Positions 19,851 to 26,991 of a DNA stretch of 64,000 nt are shown piece by piece. The DNA is from Pseudoalteromonas gelatinilytica. GTDB taxonomy: Bacteria; Pseudomonadota; Gammaproteobacteria; Enterobacterales; Alteromonadaceae. The DNA is taken from contig NZ_LRRU01000022.1 in assembly GCF_001641615.1 (NCBI RefSeq), positions 124,001-188,000 on the forward strand. Direction: 5' to 3'. The translations under genes were made by a program, and so were the position numbers. How positions within the stretch are numbered: position 1 is the stretch's first letter; each line of letters opens with the position of its first letter. The notes under the pieces are model-generated. The model was not told the DNA's origin, made no database searches, and saw nothing but the letters and a program-made list of their open reading frames with translations.

Positions 19851-20318
19851 ATGCGCTTTTTGCTTTTAGCCAGCGTGCTATTTACAGTGTTCTCAACGCC
19901 GTTGCAAGCTGCGAGTACAGAGCAGCAAGCGCTTGATTTTGGTACTCTAGTTATTCTAGCTAATACAAATATTAGTTCTGTAATTGTCAAAGATGATGGC
20001 AGTATCAATACACAGGGCTCTGTGTATGTACTTAAAAATGGCCGCCCAGCAGAATTATTACTCACTGGCTTACCAGCCAGAACTCAGTTAGAGCTAAAGC
20101 CACTTTCGACAACTCAGCTAATACATGATGTAGATAGCAGTACAAGTGCTGAATTTTCTGTACGTCTTAATGGTTTTCCTAAATATGTGATTACCAATGA
20201 ATTTGGTGAGGCAAAAGTATTTATTGGCGGTACTTTAACGACAGATCGTAGTGCTAAACCATACGCGGATGGTCAGTATTCTTCTTCAACTTATTTAGAA
20301 ATTTCAGTCAATTACTAA
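19851..20318 (+). CDS. Fimbrial subunit 2 (DUF4402-like, probable minor subunit)
   Basis: 155-aa secreted protein with signal peptide ending PLQA. LDFGTLVIL near residue 28 parallels LDFGTI of subunit 1, and the C-terminus STYLEISVNY has the donor-strand pattern ending in Tyr. It is shorter than subunit 1 and follows it by 19 bp with AGGTAA upstream. It may be a tip or adaptor subunit, but whether it is a tip or a second shaft subunit cannot be decided from sequence. Confidence 0.75.
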   Translation: MRFLLLASVLFTVFSTPLQAASTEQQALDFGTLVILANTNISSVIVKDDGSINTQGSVYVLKNGRPAELLLTGLPARTQLELKPLSTTQLIHDVDSSTSAEFSVRLNGFPKYVITNEFGEAKVFIGGTLTTDRSAKPYADGQYSSSTYLEISVNY

Positions 20319-20326
20319 GGATAGAT

Positions 20327-21118
20327 ATGTTCGCAAAACGTCTTTTATGTGGACTTTTTTTTGTTTTTTTCAGTCAATGTGCAACGGCAAATTTACTTAT
20401 TTCACCAACGCGAGTTTCATTTGATGAGCGCCAACGAAGCGCAAAAGTCACCGTTATTAATAGCTCAGAAGAGTACCGTACATACCGAGTTGTATGGAGC
20501 GAAAAATTAGCGCTTCCTGGTGGGGGATACCAAACACTGAGTGAACCAGTAGCAACGAGTCTTTCTCCTATGGCGCGCTTATCACCAAAGCAAATTCGTT
20601 TAGCACCGGGCGAAAGGCAAACGATTAAAATAGCGATTAGAAAGCCTAAGGATTTGGCTAAAGGGGAATATCGTTCTCACTTATTATTTCAAGCCTTACC
20701 AAATGAAGATAAGGCAGCTAAGGCCGGGCTCAAAGTGAACATGATTTTGAGTTTTAGTATTCCAATTGTATATCGTGAGCAAGGTGAGCTGCCAAAAGTT
20801 GCGTTTCAAACTGCAGAAATAGTTGAAGACTCGGTAAATAAAACACCAAAAATTGCTGTTAAATTAACTGAAAAACAAGGTTTTAGTAGTTATGGTCGAC
20901 TTAGCGCGTATGTCACTAATTCGGCGGGAAAACAAGAAAAAATCGCTGAAATCGGGAATCTAAGTTTATATCCTGAAATTGAACAAGCGACAGTATTGTT
21001 AGATTTGTTCTCTGGCAAACAGCTGCCAAAACAAGGGAATATTGAGCTTAAATATGAAGGTGCAGATGAGTATGAAGGCGTCGATTTTGGCTCATATTCA
21101 TTGTCTATTCGACATTAG
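20327..21118 (+). CDS. PapD-like periplasmic fimbrial chaperone
   Basis: 263-aa periplasmic protein with a signal peptide ending ATA and two immunoglobulin-like domains. It begins LLISPTRVSFDERQRSAKVTV, with the conserved Arg of the chaperone G1 region, and domain 1 continues with LSPKQIRLAPGERQTIKI and GEYRSHLLFQ. It would hold subunits by donor-strand complementation and deliver them to the usher. It starts 9 bp after subunit 2 with an AAGGA site, and the usher-like gene follows after 20 bp. Confidence 0.85.
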   Translation: MFAKRLLCGLFFVFFSQCATANLLISPTRVSFDERQRSAKVTVINSSEEYRTYRVVWSEKLALPGGGYQTLSEPVATSLSPMARLSPKQIRLAPGERQTIKIAIRKPKDLAKGEYRSHLLFQALPNEDKAAKAGLKVNMILSFSIPIVYREQGELPKVAFQTAEIVEDSVNKTPKIAVKLTEKQGFSSYGRLSAYVTNSAGKQEKIAEIGNLSLYPEIEQATVLLDLFSGKQLPKQGNIELKYEGADEYEGVDFGSYSLSIRH

Positions 21119-21138
21119 GGATTAATTCGAAAACATTT

Positions 21139-24096
21139 ATGAATCGCTTATTTGCGTTAGGGCTTATGCTATTAAGTCCTATCAGCTTTGCTAATTCGAC
21201 TGTGAGTACAGAGGATGTACTAGCTAGACTCAATGCCATAAAAGCTAAGTTAAATGGCGAACAGCTCCATGTTTCACAATCTAAGCCTACACATAATTCT
21301 GCACACACCTTAGTCACCCAGCAGCGAATTGCGACTGGGGAGTTTTTGCTATTTTCAATTTATTTAAATGAAAATTACCTCGGTGAGGTTTTTGCCCTTA
21401 AGTCTGATCAAGACATTTTATTGGGGCTTTCAGGGCTAGTTGATATCTTACAGCTAGCAATTAATGTCGATTTATCGGCCAAGAGTGCAGAAGGTTGGTT
21501 CATCAATAGTAATAACACTTTTCAATTAACAGCACAAAAAGAGCTGATTACAAATAACAAGAAGTGGCAGCTTACTGAGCAACAAATTAGTGTTGACGAT
21601 GATATTTATATAGAAGCTGCAGTACTTGCTGATGCTTTTGAATTTAAGCACAGCTCTGACTACGCAAGCTTAGAGTTACATATTGAAACTGAGTCTGTTT
21701 ATCCTGTTGCATCGCAAGCGCAGCGTCATAAAAAACAACTGCAAAGCTACAGTAGCCAAAAGCAAGCAACTTTACCTTGGAAACCAAGCCCATATCAGGC
21801 CTTATCTGTCCCTGTGGCTGACTTACAATTGAACTATACCCAAGATAATGATAACAGCCAGACAAGTTACTCATTACTTGGCTCGCAAGACTTTGCTTAC
21901 TTAACGATGGAATACTTTTTAGCGGGTCGTGAGAATGACTTGCTGAACAACTCAAGGTTAACTTTCTCTAGGCAAGATGTGAATAATCAATTGTTAGGTC
22001 CACTTGCTGCAAGTCTTATTGAAGTAGGGGATGTAACAGCTACGCAAGTTGGCAGCCGTTATAACAACCAATATGGTCGTGGGGTTAAAATATCGAATTA
22101 TCAACTTGGGCAAGCTATTGATAATAATCGGGTGAATCTAACCGGTGCAGTGCAGCCTGGTTGGGATGTTGAATTATATCGTAATGGTATTTTAATTGAA
22201 CAGCAGTTGAGTTTGACCGATGGACGCTATGTTTTTGCTGATGTTGATTTACTATTCGGTGAAAACAACTTTGAGTTGATTTTTTATGGTCCACAAGGAC
22301 AAGTAGAGCGGAAAACTGAATATTACTACATTGATGGCACGCAGCTTGAACAAGGGGAAGCAGTCTATGAGCTATCTGTTTCAGAGCAAGGCAAGCAGTT
22401 ATTGGGCAACAGTAACTATAGTGTAAATCAGGGCTGGGTTGCTGCGGGGCGATACCAATATGGTGTGAGTGATAACATTGCCATGTATTCAGGCTTCATG
22501 GCGCAAAAACGAGAGCAAGATGAGCTGTATCATGTTGCTCTTGGAACGAACCTTAGCCTGTTAGACAGGTTATTGGTTAATCTTGAATATGAAGAAAATA
22601 ATCAACAACAAAGCGAATTTGAATTAACAACACGAACTAAATTGGCTGATCAGTCTCTGCTATTTAGCGCAACGAACCGTACTGATAATCAGAATGGTCG
22701 AGATATAACGCTCAAGAGCTATCAGTTTGATATGTCAGGTGAGCTGATGAAAAATGATTTTGGGCGGCTCAATTATCAAAACAACTTTCTGATTCAACAT
22801 GCACAAAGCGTTGATTTAAAACAAATTTATAATCGTTTAAATTACAGCTATGCAAACGTCTCTATAAATAATTTATTGCAGTGGCAAGACTTAAGTGTTG
22901 GGCAAGAAAGTGTTGATGGTACGACGCGTTTACAAACACGACTGGGCAGAGTGTATAGTCGGTTTGGGGTTAATTATCGACTCTCTCCCGTTAGTGAAAT
23001 AGCAAGTTATGAAGCTGAGTTTAGCAGAAGCTTGGGCCCAAGCCTACAAGCAGAGCTAACTTTAAGGGACTCTCTAGATTACGATGTTCAGTCCGCTGAA
23101 TTAGGTTTAACGTGGCAAAATGACAGGATTAACTTAAGCAGTAATGTTAATTACGATAGTAATGATCAGTGGCAAATTCGCTTAAATAGTCGATTTAGTT
23201 TTGGTTTTGATAGTCAATATAATCAGCCATTTATGAGTAATAGAACATTGACCAATACTGGTAGTTTGATGGTTAATGTGTTTTTAGATGAAAATGATAA
23301 TGGCATTAAAGATGGCAATGAAAAGGGCTTGGTGGGTGTTAAAGTAAAAGGCTTACAAAATTATCGCCAAGCTATTACCGATGAACAAGGTATTGCGATT
23401 CTTTCAGCTATGCCAGCTAATCGCACAACAGATATCGTGCTCGATCGTGACAGTTTTGCTGACCCTTTTATGATACCCGCCCACGATGGTTTCTCCATAA
23501 CACCACGAGCTGGTTTCGTTGAGTACATGGATTATCCAGTAAATAATGCTAGCGAAATCGAAGGCACCGTTTATCAGCAGACAGAGCAAGGGACGAATGT
23601 TCAACCCTATGCCAAAATTACCTTAGTGGATGAACAAGGCAATGATGTAGCAATTACACAAGCGGCTTATGATGGCTATTACTTGTTTACTGATATTAAA
23701 CCCGGTAAGTATCAGGCGATTGTTGATAAACAATACCAAGGCCAAAAGTCACTGGTAAGTAATCAAACACACAAAATAGAATTATCGCCCAAAGGTGATG
23801 TACTGGTGGGGGTTGATATTACTTTGCGGCCACTTAAAAAGCGTCAGGGCTACATTGCGAGTATTGGCAAGTTTAATTCACTAAAAATATTAAAGGTGTA
23901 TTACTCATTGGTGAAACAGCGTTTAACACAACAAGGCTTTCAGAGCGCTTTCTACATTCACGATAAAGAAAATGCACACTACACGCTTGCAGTTGGCTTT
24001 GACGCACAATCTGCAAATGAGCTTGAACAGCAATGTGCGCAGCTAATATCACAAGCAATTAAATGCCACGTAACTGAACAGCAAGTTCAACACTAG
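21139..24096 (+). CDS. Usher-like outer-membrane protein with C-terminal SPOR domain
   Basis: 985 aa. Signal peptide to about residue 19; an N-terminal domain (about 65-190, FLLFSIYLNENYLGEVFAL) like usher N-domains; a long beta-rich barrel region (about 210-690). A plug-like block reads GWDVELYRNGILIEQQLSL then FGENNFELIFYGPQGQ. Next come an SdrD-B/carboxypeptidase-like repeat (about 705-760, FLDENDNGIKDGNEKG) and a second such domain (about 790-890). Last is a SPOR-type domain (about 900-980: GYIASIGKF, YTLAVGFDAQ, C-x9-C at QQCAQLISQAIKC). Chaperone and pilin neighbours support usher function. Ushers of described fimbriae do not carry SPOR domains, to my knowledge. The alternative is a secreted barrel that is not a secretion pore. 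Confidence 0.75.
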   Translation: MNRLFALGLMLLSPISFANSTVSTEDVLARLNAIKAKLNGEQLHVSQSKPTHNSAHTLVTQQRIATGEFLLFSIYLNENYLGEVFALKSDQDILLGLSGLVDILQLAINVDLSAKSAEGWFINSNNTFQLTAQKELITNNKKWQLTEQQISVDDDIYIEAAVLADAFEFKHSSDYASLELHIETESVYPVASQAQRHKKQLQSYSSQKQATLPWKPSPYQALSVPVADLQLNYTQDNDNSQTSYSLLGSQDFAYLTMEYFLAGRENDLLNNSRLTFSRQDVNNQLLGPLAASLIEVGDVTATQVGSRYNNQYGRGVKISNYQLGQAIDNNRVNLTGAVQPGWDVELYRNGILIEQQLSLTDGRYVFADVDLLFGENNFELIFYGPQGQVERKTEYYYIDGTQLEQGEAVYELSVSEQGKQLLGNSNYSVNQGWVAAGRYQYGVSDNIAMYSGFMAQKREQDELYHVALGTNLSLLDRLLVNLEYEENNQQQSEFELTTRTKLADQSLLFSATNRTDNQNGRDITLKSYQFDMSGELMKNDFGRLNYQNNFLIQHAQSVDLKQIYNRLNYSYANVSINNLLQWQDLSVGQESVDGTTRLQTRLGRVYSRFGVNYRLSPVSEIASYEAEFSRSLGPSLQAELTLRDSLDYDVQSAELGLTWQNDRINLSSNVNYDSNDQWQIRLNSRFSFGFDSQYNQPFMSNRTLTNTGSLMVNVFLDENDNGIKDGNEKGLVGVKVKGLQNYRQAITDEQGIAILSAMPANRTTDIVLDRDSFADPFMIPAHDGFSITPRAGFVEYMDYPVNNASEIEGTVYQQTEQGTNVQPYAKITLVDEQGNDVAITQAAYDGYYLFTDIKPGKYQAIVDKQYQGQKSLVSNQTHKIELSPKGDVLVGVDITLRPLKKRQGYIASIGKFNSLKILKVYYSLVKQRLTQQGFQSAFYIHDKENAHYTLAVGFDAQSANELEQQCAQLISQAIKCHVTEQQVQH

Positions 24097-24109
24097 CAAG
24101 GAGCAAATT

Positions 24110-24712
24110 ATGGTTTTTACTACTTTTCAAAATCTGAAGAAAGTATGGTTAGTCTTACTGGTGACTCCTATCATTGGTTGCCAAAGCGTGACAGAGCCAA
24201 AAGTGAGTGAAGAAAACTTAGTAAAAATTAGCCAACAAGAGCTTCTGGAGCTGAGGCAATCGCATCAGCAATTCCAAGCAATGAAGCCAGAGCTAGAACG
24301 TTTGCTCTCAATTGAAAGTGAGTTAACCTTACTCACTGAACAACTTACTTTATTAAATGCGCAGCAAGCAGAGCCTGTAAAGGCAAAAAAGTCACCAGTA
24401 ACCGCTCCTCAGTTTATAGCCGAGCCTACAGCTAAGTTTGCACTACAACTTGCTTCCGTAACAGAGATACCTCGACTAACAGCTCGCCTTGCTGAAATTA
24501 AAAAACAAGCCCCAGCGCTATTTAATGGCCAGTTTATTGCTAATGTAGAGTCCGTAACAGTGAACGGCAGCACTTTCCATCGCTTAAAAATAGGTGCATA
24601 TCAACAAAAGCAGCAAGCAACTAATGATTGTAAAAAGTTAGCATCAGTCGGTGTGGCATGCTTGGTATCACATTATGTGCAGAATCCACTTGATTTATCC
24701 CATCAACAATAA
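24110..24712 (+). CDS. SPOR-domain lipoprotein 3
   Basis: 200-aa lipoprotein, lipobox IIGC at Cys24, followed by a helical heptad-like stretch (about 35-85, LLELRQSHQQF, LERLLSIESELTLL) and a C-terminal SPOR domain (FALQLASVT, FHRLKIGAYQQ, DCKKLASVGVAC with C-x9-C). FALQLAS, the spacing and the Cys pair make it a paralogue of SPOR lipoprotein 1, and its helical part resembles lipoprotein 2. It starts 13 bp after the usher with AAGGAG and is the last gene before a sigma-54 motif. Confidence 0.75.
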   Translation: MVFTTFQNLKKVWLVLLVTPIIGCQSVTEPKVSEENLVKISQQELLELRQSHQQFQAMKPELERLLSIESELTLLTEQLTLLNAQQAEPVKAKKSPVTAPQFIAEPTAKFALQLASVTEIPRLTARLAEIKKQAPALFNGQFIANVESVTVNGSTFHRLKIGAYQQKQQATNDCKKLASVGVACLVSHYVQNPLDLSHQQ

Positions 24713-24717
24713 TACTT

Positions 24718-24733
24718 AGGCATAATTATTGCT
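24718..24733 (+). promoter_or_regulatory. Sigma-54 promoter motif upstream of the flgO-like genes
   Basis: AGGCAT-N5-TTGCT with GG and GC ten bases apart, nine of eleven consensus positions. The ATG of the first FlgO-family gene is 34 bp downstream of the -12 element. flgOP of Vibrio cholerae is reported to be RpoN/FlrC dependent, which agrees. Confidence 0.65.
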
Positions 24734-24766
24734 TTGTACTTACTAAGTTTAGTGAGGATGGCAATT

Positions 24767-25360
24767 ATGCGCCTGTTATTTTATTCAGTTTTTTTAGTGT
24801 TGGTGGGTTGTAGCTTAACTGAAGAGCCACAAAAAACGCCCCCTAGAGAAACCCCAAAATCGCCGATGGCACCTTATACGGTGCATCAATACGTTGCTGA
24901 TTTAAGTAGTCAGCTGAGCCGTATTCAAGGCCCTTACAAAGGCAATGCACGTATTGCTGTGACCAGTTTTTATATGGCTGATGGCTTAGGTACTGATTTA
25001 GCAGAAGATCAGGGCAGTGGCTTGAGTCAGCAAATTCAAGAAAGTTTATTAACGCAATTTACTCAGCTTGGTTTTCATACCATTGAGTATCGATTAGAAA
25101 ATACTTTAAATTTGCAGCAATCGGCCGATAGTGTACTTAGTCGTGATGTAAATACCTTACGTCAACGTCAGAATATTGACTTTGTTATTACCGGCACACT
25201 GACGCGGCAACAACATGCCTACATAGTAAATGCCCGATTAGTGAATACCAAAGATCTGCGAATTGTGTCAGCAGCAAGCACTGAGATCCCTATCAATGTA
25301 ATGTGGGGCGCTGAAAAAGTTCAGCAACGTGATGGCCAGTTGTATCGAAGCGAATATTAA
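24767..25360 (+). CDS. flgO: FlgO-family outer-membrane lipoprotein 1
   Basis: 197 aa from ATG 24767 (MRLLFYSVFLVLVGC). GAGG at 24754-24757 gives correct spacing for this start rather than ATG 24758. Lipobox VGC at Cys15. The body has the FlgO pattern: HQYVADLSSQL, IAVTSFYMADG, GSGLSQQIQESL, DFVITGTL and NARLVNTKDLRIV ending AASTEIP. FlgO is part of the outer-membrane flagellar H-ring complex in Vibrio. No other flgO lies near flgT/flgP here, so this copy is the best candidate for the true FlgO. It is followed by two paralogues. Confidence 0.75.
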   Translation: MRLLFYSVFLVLVGCSLTEEPQKTPPRETPKSPMAPYTVHQYVADLSSQLSRIQGPYKGNARIAVTSFYMADGLGTDLAEDQGSGLSQQIQESLLTQFTQLGFHTIEYRLENTLNLQQSADSVLSRDVNTLRQRQNIDFVITGTLTRQQHAYIVNARLVNTKDLRIVSAASTEIPINVMWGAEKVQQRDGQLYRSEY

Positions 25361-25374
25361 GAGGAACTCATTTA

Positions 25375-26049
25375 ATGAAACGTTTAATTTTAACTTTATG
25401 TTTGCCGTTTGGCTTTGGTTGCTCATCAATGTTAACTGGTGATGCAACACAACACGAAAATGATCCTCAGTTAGCTGCGCAAAGAGAAGTTGCCGCGCCG
25501 CATAGTAATGACAGTGTGTTTCAAACCAATCAGGCGGTAATGAATAACAGCACTTTTACAGCAGCCCCAACACGTAAGAATATCAATCACTATGTGCGTG
25601 GCATCATGCAAGACTTAGTTGAAAACTTGCAATATGTTAGTGATAACACACCAGTTGCTGTTTCAAGCTTTGTGTACCTTGATGCAGATTACAACTCAAC
25701 AAATTTGCTAGGTAATCAAATTGCCGAAAGTTTTATTCATGAACTTCACGCGTTTGGTGTGCCTGTCATTGATTTTAAAACCACGGATTATATGCGTGTT
25801 ACGCCAAGTGGTGATTATGTTTTCAGTCGTGATTATTTAGAGCTTAGCCAAGACCAAAACTTCAATTATGTATTGGCAGGTACTTTGGTTAATCATCAAA
25901 GTGGTGTGCTCGTGAATGCGCGTATTGTTGGCTTAGCAAGCAAAGCGGTTGTTGGGTCGGCGCAAGGCTTTATCCCACAGTCAGTGGTTGATGCCCTGGA
26001 TAGTACTAATCGAAGTGATGGCATTACACTAAAACAAGCAAGTGAGTAA
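25375..26049 (+). CDS. FlgO-family lipoprotein 2
   Basis: 224 aa; signal peptide with lipobox FGC (Cys16). An unstructured linker is followed by the FlgO domain: NHYVRGIMQDLVENL, VAVSSFVYLDADYNSTNLLG, QIAESFIHEL, FKTTDYM, DYVFSRDYLEL, YVLAGTLVNH and NARIVGLASKAVVGSAQGFIP. It is closer to paralogue 3 than to paralogue 1 (shared LGNQ/AES and FKxxD segments). The gene follows paralogue 1 by 14 bp and precedes paralogue 3 by 3 bp, so all three are co-translated. Role inferred from family only. Confidence 0.75.
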   Translation: MKRLILTLCLPFGFGCSSMLTGDATQHENDPQLAAQREVAAPHSNDSVFQTNQAVMNNSTFTAAPTRKNINHYVRGIMQDLVENLQYVSDNTPVAVSSFVYLDADYNSTNLLGNQIAESFIHELHAFGVPVIDFKTTDYMRVTPSGDYVFSRDYLELSQDQNFNYVLAGTLVNHQSGVLVNARIVGLASKAVVGSAQGFIPQSVVDALDSTNRSDGITLKQASE

Positions 26050-26052
26050 GCT

Positions 26053-26718
26053 ATGAAAGGTTTTATCTTCGCATCGTTAACGCTCGTGCTTTCTGGCTGC
26101 CAATTGCTGCCAGAGCAATCAGCAGAGCCGCAAAATACAGCTCAACATGCACCGGCATCAGCAAGCACTCAAGTCGATTACGTTGCTATGCTGCAAGTGC
26201 TTGAACAAAAAGATATGCAGCAGGATAACGCTAACCATCGCCTGTTTGTGCCTTATCAACATCATAAAACCGTTGTTAATTATGTCGAGCAAATGGCGCT
26301 TGAGTTAGTGGATACCATGCAACAAGAAAGCGATTTAGGTATTGCCATTACCACTTTTGTGGATTTAGATGCGAGCTTAAAAACCAGCTCTCAGCTTGGT
26401 AACCAACTTGCCGAATCAATGATGTATCAGCTGCAAAAATTTGGCTTTGGCGTTGTGGATTTTAAAGCGATGGATGTCATTACTGTAACCTCACATGGTG
26501 ATTTTGTGATGTCGCGTGATGTAGAAGAGTTAGCTGAGCGTCGCATTGCTAGCCATGTACTCACAGGCACGCTGATATACCGCCCTAATGGAGTTGAAGT
26601 GAATGCCCGAGTAATTAATTTAAACTCAAAGCTGGTTATTGCCAGCGCACAAAAAGTGATCCCATATTTTGTGCTAAAACATGAGTCAATCCAATCAGCA
26701 ACAGCTCGCGTTAACTAG
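26053..26718 (+). CDS. FlgO-family lipoprotein 3
   Basis: 221 aa lipoprotein, lipobox LSGC at Cys16, Gln-rich linker, then the FlgO domain: VVNYVEQMALELVDTM, IAITTFVDLDASLKTSSQLG, QLAESMMYQL, DFKAMDV, DFVMSRDVEEL, HVLTGTLIYR and NARVINLNSKLVIASAQKVIP. It is the last gene of the locus; a bulged hairpin terminator follows. Three FlgO paralogues in a row may form a hetero-oligomeric ring, or serve both flagellum and pilus; this is inference. Confidence 0.75.
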   Translation: MKGFIFASLTLVLSGCQLLPEQSAEPQNTAQHAPASASTQVDYVAMLQVLEQKDMQQDNANHRLFVPYQHHKTVVNYVEQMALELVDTMQQESDLGIAITTFVDLDASLKTSSQLGNQLAESMMYQLQKFGFGVVDFKAMDVITVTSHGDFVMSRDVEELAERRIASHVLTGTLIYRPNGVEVNARVINLNSKLVIASAQKVIPYFVLKHESIQSATARVN

Positions 26719-26731
26719 CCTCATTATTTTG

Positions 26732-26763
26732 CCAATCGGCTTACTCACAAGTCGATTGGTTTA
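26732..26763 (+). terminator. Hairpin after the FlgO-family genes
   Basis: CCAATCG...CGATTGG with an inner CTT/AAG pairing and a T-rich tail (TTTATTCTCTT), 14 bp after the last gene of the locus. Confidence 0.6.
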
Positions 26764-26806
26764 TTCTCTTGATTACCAAAGCCTTAGACCGTTATAATTT
26801 TTACGT

Positions 26807-26876
26807 AAGCTACAAGCTACAAGCTACAAGCTACAAGCTACAAGCTACAAGCTACAAGCTACAAGCTATAAGCTTT
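26807..26876. repeat. 7-bp tandem repeat AAGCTAC, eight perfect copies
   Basis: Eight exact copies of AAGCTAC occupy 26807-26862, followed by two degraded copies (AAGCTAT, AAGCTTT) to 26876. It lies 16 bp upstream of the mature tRNA-Arg 5' end, in the likely promoter or leader region. Copy number probably varies between strains. Confidence 0.95.
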
Positions 26877-26892
26877 ACTTCAGCTTTCGAGT

Positions 26893-26967
26893 GGCCTCTT
26901 AGTTAAATGGATATAACGGCCCCCTCCTAAGGGGCAGTTACAGGTTCGATTCCTGTAGGGGCTACCA
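26893..26967 (+). tRNA. argW: tRNA-Arg (anticodon CCU)
   Basis: A 75-nt cloverleaf with encoded CCA. D-stem GTTA/TAAC, anticodon stem GCCCC/GGGGC with loop CTCCTAA (anticodon CCT), T-arm ACAGG-TTCGATT-CCTGT and acceptor GGCCTCT/AGGGGCT. Sequence and length match E. coli argW closely. The first acceptor pair reads G1-U72, a wobble. tRNA-Arg(CCU) genes are frequent integration sites, but no integrase or att duplication is seen here. Confidence 0.95.
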
Positions 26968-26991
26968 AGTTTCTCAGCAACCCCAATTAAA

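Noticed and set aside
26807..26876. CRISPR array
   Set aside because: Units are 7 bp with no spacers and no cas genes; it is a simple tandem repeat.
26893..26967. Integration site of a genomic island at tRNA-Arg(CCU)
   Set aside because: No integrase and no second copy of the tRNA 3' end were seen nearby.
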